DNA of 64,000 bases from Elmis aenea (Eukaryota; Arthropoda; Insecta; Coleoptera; Elmidae), in contig OX393581.1 of assembly GCA_947652605.1 (NCBI GenBank), positions 5,398,640-5,462,639 of the forward strand, given 5' to 3'. The notes under the pieces were generated by a model, which saw nothing but the letters and a program-made list of their open reading frames with translations, ran no database searches and had not been told where the DNA came from. The translations under genes and the position numbers were made by a program. This document shows, piece by piece, positions 50,501 to 59,500 of this stretch; position 1 is the stretch's first letter, and each line of letters begins with the position of its first letter.

Positions 50501-53500
50501 TAAGAAATGGACCGTAGACAATTTTGCCACTAATAGCATTTGCAAAAAATTGCCTAATAGCTAACTCTCTCGGCGAGCAATTGTCTATCCGCTAACCGAT
50601 TAATAACCAGAAAAAGTTACCAATTACGACAGGCTAAGATAATAGTGACGCAAATGTGTGTAGGTGAAAATTTACTTATTTGCAAGAGATTTTGATGTTA
50701 AATAATTTCATGTTAAATGTTTTCAACAAACGTTTATTATTTGTTTTCATTTTTATTAAAAATTAATTTTTAATACATTTCCATTGATAGTTATAGTATA
50801 ATTTTTAAGATTTGATCGTTGTTTGTTATGTTAAAAAGACTGTTTGCTATAATTTGAATAAACTTTGAACCGATTTTTCTCGAAAAATTTCTTATGTAGG
50901 TATGCAAACTTTTTTAATACATGGTCGAATTCAGAATTAAATTATCTATCCGAATCAACTATAACGTGTATACTTACTATGTAATTTAAAAAAAAAAAAA
51001 AAAAAAACAGTTGGCTATCGCAGATTTAGCCTTAGTTTAATAAGATGAAATTTCTTTGTGAAATTCAAGTCAACATTTTGGGCAGTTTAAAAACTATTTG
51101 ATTGTTATTTAATCGGGTTTTGCAAGTAACTCAAGATATGACAAGGCTTTAGATGATACATCTACAGACATTTCCTTTGGTCTTTTGCGCTTTTATATTA
51201 AAAAAGATTGCAGGAAGAATTTACAACAGCAATTAACATCGGTGCAGAAAACTTATTATTTAATCTAATTGTTTATTGAGAAATATTGCGCAGAAAGCAA
51301 GTCTGATTTAGTTTTTGCTACACCAACAATACAAATATCTTACTTAACAGATACACAGCGTGAAAAACCTTTGTTTTACATTGTTATGTCACCAAAATGG
51401 GTTTAGTTTTTAGATTATAATTGGCTTTTATTTGGTTTGATACAAATTCCGAACAATAATCGCCCTAGGCAGATTTAGATCAAAAAAGAGTTACTTAAGC
51501 TAATAATGCTAACGGAATTTCCGATGTTTGTTTTAATGGAGTCATTCGCCGTAATAAGAACTGCTAATTGCCAATAACAAATGCAATTTTTGTAGATGAA
51601 TAATGGTAGGAAATAATCAATAAATTCACTGAGTCACGGCCATCCAGATTATCAATAGCAACACATACCGTTAAGAATACCACAAACAGAAATTAATTAC
51701 CGCAGAATCAAAACTAACGTTGTTACTAACATCAAAATTGATTCATTACGTGTGTTACTCAACTTTCACGATAACCGATCTTTCATAAACTGTTAAATAA
51801 AATAATTATATAAGCCGCCTATTCGTGATGTTAACAGGAAGATGTCGTAAAATTGAAGTGAACTAAAAATGTATTCGTGTTTCATGATCAGATAGCACGA
51901 TGCGCGTTTAGTACAATTTTTAAGAGGAAGTTAACTAAAAATTAATAAAAACCGTGTGTTACAACATCGAATAATACGATGAAAAGATACGTTGAAGCGG
52001 TAAAGTTTATGTAAAGAGGAAGAGATTGTGGGCTTTCTAATTGCTTGCAAAAATCTGTTAATTTAATTAGGTGCTACGCGCGAGGAACTTTTTCGATAAA
52101 TAAAATTTGAGATTTGAATCACGTATATGTAAATTTATTGTGAATTTTGTTTTCTGAGAAGTATTTGTGGGTTTTTGTTAATTTCGAAATATGTACAACG
52201 GTATATTACATTATTCTAACCTTGATTGGGTCGTTTACTAAGAAACTAAAAAAGTAGGCTATACTTGTGAAGCATGAGTATGCAACGAGGCTATGCCAAA
52301 GAGACGAATTTTCTAAAATGACTTCGACAGATATACAAACTAACTAAAATTTGAGTCCTGTCAGTGACGTAGCTAGGTTTCAAAGGCAAACCGACGTCCA
52401 ACAGCTATCAGTGTATTTTATTTTCATTATCCTGACATTTTAATGTGTAATTAAAAGACATTAAATAACTATTTTCCACAGCATCAGTATAGTTGAAAAC
52501 AAAATCAGTTTCCAATAAGTTTCCTTGTCTTTCTAGTCTTGTTTATCTTTTAAAACTTTTGAGGGTATTTTTTTTATACATGTAAAAATCTGTAAAGACA
52601 TTTGATACCTAAATGATAGTTTGAGGTGAGAATTTGTTGGCTCTTAAAGCTTTATGAAAGATTATAATGTTTAATATCAAAATTCAAAAAATCATGTACT
52701 AAGTGTCACTTATGCAGAGTTGAAATTTTGTTTTCAAAAACAATTTAAAAAAATGTTAGATTGTTTATATTCCTGGAAAGACCAAAACAAATGCTGCTTC
52801 TTTTTCTCTTTGTAAATTAGCAACTGTCTTAAATGTTCAATGATTGATTATAGCATTAATTACATTATACTTTAAAATCAACTACAGTAGTTCAGTCCAT
52901 TCCGGCAAAATATAATTTACTATTTAACAAATATGGGTCAGTTATAGAAAGCTATTATTTATCGACTTAATATTTTCCATTTAACACATATGTACACGTC
53001 CAAGAAATTCAGTCGAATGTTAAAAATGTATCGATAAACCGGATTGCGTTGGTACTGTAGGATTTATCCGGTTCAAACTCCGGAACAAGGTTATTACTAC
53101 AAAGCAGATGATCCTTTGTCGGAATTTCCCTGCAATATGAAATGAACTTAATGTTGTTTTATCGTTTTCAAAGCCAGCTTTTTGTTATTGCTGCCAAGTT
53201 TCGAGTTCATTTATTTCTTAAGATGACATTAAATGCAGACGGAATGCAGCCATCACAACCTTGGAAATTTTAATTTGTTTTTCGCTGAATATGAGTCGTT
53301 TTAAACTAAAAATTTTATAACGAGCCCAATACTACTCCAATGAGTATACTAAAGTAAATAATTTCAATTGAAAATATTTATTTTAAACGATTTTTTTGTC
53401 TTTCAAACCGTATTAAAAAATATGTATGGTGCCATTTAAAAAAAAACTCATGAAAAACAAAAGAAAACAAAAATTTGACATGAAAATGTTTTGGGAAATA

Positions 53501-56500
53501 CAACTTTTATTTTAAACTTTTTTTGATAGTTCTTTCCAATAACAAAATAAGTAGAGGTGTCATAAGTGATGCCTCACCCTGTATATTGTAGATAAAAACT
53601 GGAAGACATATTTTAATGATAAAATGTTATTCTAGTAAATTAATACAGCTTCAGATAAATGTCGTCACCAAAGATGTTTGTTGCTAGGGCAGCTGCGTAT
53701 GTGCAAATTAAAAAATAAATAAATTTTCACTGATGAGATCTTCAAACTTGTGTAGCATTTCTAGTTAAACTTATTTATTGTTATAAACGAATTACTCAAA
53801 TAATTTAAGCATTTATAAAACAATGAGTGTTCTGTTTTGTTTATTTTGTTAACTGGTGATATTTTACCCAAATAACACATTTTATTTCTGTAGCTTGGAG
53901 ACCAAATCATCCGGATCAATGGGTTTACTGTGGAAGACGCAGTTCACAAAGAGGTTCTTCAACTGATTTCTAACCATACCCATCTGACCTTAAAAGTTCG
54001 AAGTAAGTAATTTGTTTTGAAAGCTAACAATTTGTTAAGATTCCCCGCCTGTTACAATAAACAAAGTAAATACCGAGCAAGAAAGTATCATAATTTTATA
54101 GTGAACTAATTAGACAAAAAAAGTTCACTGAACATTTAACTTGCATTGTAAAATTTTTTATCTCGTACATTAAGATCTCCTTAATTGTAACTGGAAGAGA
54201 TTGTCACAGCGATGGAAGCTTATTTTGTGCGCTGTGATTAAAGCTGAGAATTTTAAATTCACTGTTCCTCGCTTAAAATTACTTTAATGTTTGATATGCT
54301 CATTTTTAATTTGTTTAGTAACAGATTTAGGAAAGACAAGCGCCCAGTAGACAGTATTATTAAGGATTCTATTTTTTCGAATACTACCTGTAGAGTCTGA
54401 TTCTAGATTGGAAAAACCCTGAAGGAGTTTTTGAACAAACTGAGGTGAAAATGTGTTACCTAGGGTGTCTTTTAACAACTAAAGTTAGAAATGCGCTACT
54501 TGGAATGTCTTAACAATTTTCTGAAGATATAAAGAACACTGAAAACTTTTGCAAACAAATAAATGCAAGGCCATACCCTTAAAGTATTTTTCAATAATTT
54601 GAAGAGCTGTTTAAAATGTTTGGGAATGTTTTTAAACAAACTTAAGATGTAAATGTATAGCATTGTGTGTCTTCATGATTTTCACGTACCTAATATAAAG
54701 ACCATTGCAAAACGTTCGTATATTATCCAACAAAAAAAAAAAAAGTGTTTCCCCTGGAATAGTTTTCAAAACTTTCAAGAACTGTAATAATTGTTTTGGT
54801 CTATTTTTAAACAAACTAAAGGTAAAAATGCATAGCTTATGGTATCTTTAACATTTTTAGAGATTACAAAGACCACTAAAAAACTTTTTTCTCAAAAATA
54901 ATGCAAGGTTTTACACTTAAAAAAGTTTTGAAGTGTAAACATTTGTTTAAAGCTGTTTTTACACAAACCTAAGGTAAAAATGGATTACTTAGACTAAAGA
55001 TGTCTTTAATATGTTAAAAATATACAGACAATTCCAAAAAAAAATTGAATTTTTGCAAATATTTAAAATAAGAAAATGAAATGAAATGAAAATTTCTGTC
55101 AACAAAAAATTTACTCTAAAAAATAACTTTTTACACATAGTAATAATAAATGCTCCTAGTAATCATCTGCTAATAATCGACCAAAATGTGGAGAATATAT
55201 TTTCTCGTCCAGCCTAATCCTCTCACATTTTATTATCGGTCATCTGGCGCACTAAAAGCTTCAAATGAACAGACAACAAGACTCGACGGTCCACATGGCC
55301 AATTCCCAACGCCAATTGCGTGGTGTTAAACTTAAAAAAACAACGAATTACCATCCTGCTAGCTTAATCTAACGCGTGCAACTGGAAGACGAATTATCCG
55401 TTATTATAATTTTCCTTTCTTGGGTCAGCTAACAGCTTAATAGCACACGCAAAGATTAACCAGCTAATTATATATCGTTAACCATTACAGATTCTTTAAA
55501 AGTTAAGGTGAGGCGATTGAAGATATTGTATCATGACGTAGTAGCCAAGAAGTGTGAGAGAAATGGAAAGTGAGATGTTTTTCACTCATGATTTTAAAAT
55601 TGCGGGAATTGAAAAATAGTCTAACAAGAGCGTGATACTTTTTATTAATATAGTGAGCTGGGAAGCATTTTCTTATGGATTTAATGTGTCTGTGACAGTT
55701 CACATCCTTAAATGTCCTGGGAAAATCGTCGATAATATCTACCTTGAAGTTTATAAATGAGAAAATAACCTGGAACACAAACACTTTACTTTTTGTTTAA
55801 AGTGCGGATTATCTGCTGTATAAATATTTATTTTCGTAATCAGTTCGTTCAAGTTTATTCCAGTTTAACGCAAAAACACACCACACGCGCTTGATAATGT
55901 TAGAAATTAGCACGTTTTTAAAACAAATCTAAATGTTTAACACAATTTGTGGACGTTGAACGTGAGCGAGAAATTATCTTGCGATCATGCATCTTCAGTG
56001 ATTTGGAAGTTAAACAAATTTCGGAATTTATTTGTCCTTCAGTCATTGTGCAACCTTTCCGATTCTCAAACATTAAAAATAATTATTTTGACCATCTACA
56101 GTGAAAGAATCGCTAAAGATAATATTTAAGTTATAACAAAAAAAAAACAGTGATGTGTTTGTTGTACAATATTCAGGACATGTTTTAAAGATGATCCATC
56201 CATTAAGGTATACAGGGTGTCCAAAAAAATTCGAGTAAAAACATGGGGATCTCGCTTATCTTAAGAGCAACGAGGTCGGTAAAATTAGGGCAAAGTTGCG
56301 AAATTACATGCTCATCGAATATCTAAAGAAAATTTTCATAGCTGTCTTAGTTCAAAAGTTATTCAAGAAAAACTAAAAAAATTGATTTTCGTTTTTTTGC
56401 CCTATTTCCTACATTTTTTAAGATATCGACAATCTGGAAGCGCTTCTCCATGGCAACTTCTTACGCTTTATATTTTGAGGTAACATAAAATTTCTCACAA

Positions 56501-59500
56501 CGTTTCGTCTCTTCAGAAACATTATCAACTTCATTTTTTTAAATACGGCGAAAAGATTTTAATCTCATAGTCGAATAACATTTTGTCTTTTGATTTCAAT
56601 GATATATGACACTTAAATCTAAAATAATAATTCACCCAAAAATTTGAGAAAAATTCATTATACAAAAAATAAATAAAATAAAAACAAAACAATTTTTAAC
56701 AGACACCTTGTGCAAGCGTTGTTTTTTTAATTGAAATTTTGCGTAGATACCAGGCAGTACATAACCAGAAACAACAAAATTCAAATAAACTGATAGCATC
56801 TATGATGTCTCTTTCTGCTTTTGGGTTATATTTTTACTTATTCAGGATTTTTGTTTCAAAACTAGTTTTATGTAGCAGTTAATGTAAACACTTTACCATC
56901 CAAGCTCGCATAATTTTGTTTTTTGTCCTTCAAATATTTTTGGTGAGATTACAACTTTCTTGGAAACTTTTATTGTCCTTAAAAATTATTGCTGCAAGAT
57001 TATACACCTAATGCATTTTGATATGTTTAACAAGTTTTTGCGATAGTTGCCAATCTAAACTTTATTGTTTAACTTACTTCGGATATTTATTTACTTAGTA
57101 GTTTGAAATAATCCTGGTAATTGTTTCTGTTACAACCTCACGTAGTTTCAGAATCTAATATTGATAAAGTAAACTAATAAGCTTTGTCGTAAAACAAACG
57201 AGCAATAAAAGTGCCATGATAATGCGATATCCTGGTTGGTTGTGTGTGCATAATTTTATGTGTGCAGATGCACAGATAACAATTTTGTTTCAATTTTCGC
57301 AAGTAAATGCACCTTAAAAGTCATCAAATAATTTATAGGTACTTTCTCCTAATACAGGATGGGCCAAACTTGATGGGATTTTATGAATATATCGGTTATT
57401 ATACAGGGTGCACCACGACCCTGAGATTCTTCGATAGCTCCTTTATTAATGAAAATATCAAAAAATATTTAATACAAATATTGTGCGAACCTAATTTCTA
57501 CATAACCTAAAATACAACACCCTGTATATATATTTCAATTGCCTTAGTAATACTAATAAAAATCGAGATAGCTCGAAAAATATCAACTTTAGGTATGGGA
57601 CATGCTTAACAATTTCGAAAGACATTTAAAGTCTCTACAAGATTATGTAAAAATATACAGGGTGTTGTATTTAAGAAAAATTACTTATCGATGTTTAAAG
57701 TTTCACAAGTTTGACCAAGCGTAAAAACACCCTGTAAAATACTTTTAAAATGTAGCTAGCGCAAAGTGTTAACTAATCTATTGTCAATCTAATTTATAAA
57801 CGAAATGTTACTGCTTTTTTAAATAACTTAAATGATAAAAAAAATTGCTGTATTGCTTAAAAATTTCATAAAAATGTAAATTTTACGAAAACGGTCGACT
57901 TTAGTCCCATATAACCTTTTACATTTTTTAAAGTAAATTTTAAGGGGAATCCAAAAATGTAAAAATATACAGGGTGTTCTATTTAAAAAAAAATACATTT
58001 TCATATGTGGCGCTCAAACAAAACACCCTGTATATTTAAAAATAATTTTAGGGTATGTAGAAAATAGGTTCGCACAATATTTGTATTAAATATTTTTTGA
58101 TATTTTCATTAATAAAGAAGCTATCGAAGAATCTCAGGGTCGTGGTGCACCCTGTATTCAAATAAATTGTAAAATTTCGAGAAATGTGCAACATTGTTAG
58201 AGAAAACAAATTTTAAAACACATTGAGGGTAAATTAAATATTTTGATAGTGTACACATGCGAGAAAAATTGTTAGATAAATAATAATTTACATATGTTTG
58301 GCTTAAAATAAAGACTGTAATTGAAATTAACCGTTTTTAAAGTCTTCGAGAAAACTGGTTCTTGCAGAACATCTCTTTGATAGTAGAAGCGTTAAGCACA
58401 AAAATAAAAATATCATACACGATATTTAATGCTGCGTGACGCACCAACTTCAAATTAATTTCATCGCATTCGTATCTATCTCCGGTTAATTACATTTCAT
58501 TGAGTATTTAAATGGAAACTGCTAAAAGATAATTATCGCATTTCGGCTGCGGTTAGATAAATTCCCCGCTATTCATGTGTACGTTCATCTTCTTGCATCC
58601 CAAGGTAACTCGCGTACAGGTGTTCAGCGAACCATGGATACATTATCTAACCAACGCCTACTTTACCAATATATCGGCATTCTTTGCAATTTTTCCAAAT
58701 GTTTTTGTTGCGCTTGTTTAACAAAGGAATTGAAGTATATCGTACATGGAGCAAAAATTATATGGAGATCAGATAATTGCCTTAGATAAAACAAAAAATA
58801 AGTAGTTAATTATATTGTTTCTACATTATACGCAAATGTTAACTAGCAAGTTTATATACCAATAAAAACAGCGCTACAGACCTTAGCTAGCGGCTCACGA
58901 TTTCAAGAAATATTTTTCGATATTTTTCTTTACTTGTTTTTTTTATTCTCTTAGTTGCCTAAAATGTTCTCCAACTGACCCCATTCGTCTTCTCGAACAA
59001 TTATTCCTTCCTGCCTACTTCACTCTCTAGTAAAATCTTTGTTATTCTTTCGTCTTGTGATCTCTTGATATGCCTTAGCCATCATAATCTTTGTGTTCTT
59101 GCAATGGTTGCTATTTTTTGTTGACCTAGCATTTATATGACTTCTTAATTCATATTTCTTCTCTGCCAGTCTCGTCCTTATATATATAGGATGTCCAAAA
59201 GGTATGGAATATGCTACATATCTCGGTAAATATCCACTTAAGGGAAAAATGTTTTGAATAAAAGTTGTTTGGTACCTAGTTTTTCACCATAAGACAAAAG
59301 TTAAATTTTTTTTTTTCGAGTAACAAAAGCAAAATGAAGAACAATTGAATTTTTTTTAAATGACCCCTATATTATACTCATTTGATAGAGATTTTTTCTC
59401 TCTTTTCAATAATGCAAAACTTGAGTACCCTTACTTAAGCAGCATTTTGAGAAAAACGCAAAAATACATTCTCAAATTATTTAAATTGTTAGTATTTATT

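Noticed and set aside
53035..53095. GGTTCAAACTCC, resembling a tRNA B box
   Set aside because: The flanking bases give an eight-base loop with only a CCGG stem, and there is no proper A box or acceptor stem upstream.
55491..55507. Exon-like 17-nt segment with CAG acceptor and GTGAGG donor
   Set aside because: It would leave the reading in phase 0, which the downstream microexon cannot accept. The peptide (NSLKVK) duplicates the end of PDZ1 with no family support.
57307..57510. 67-codon frame
   Set aside because: It is read through the terminal repeat of the MITE at 57404 and has no domain.
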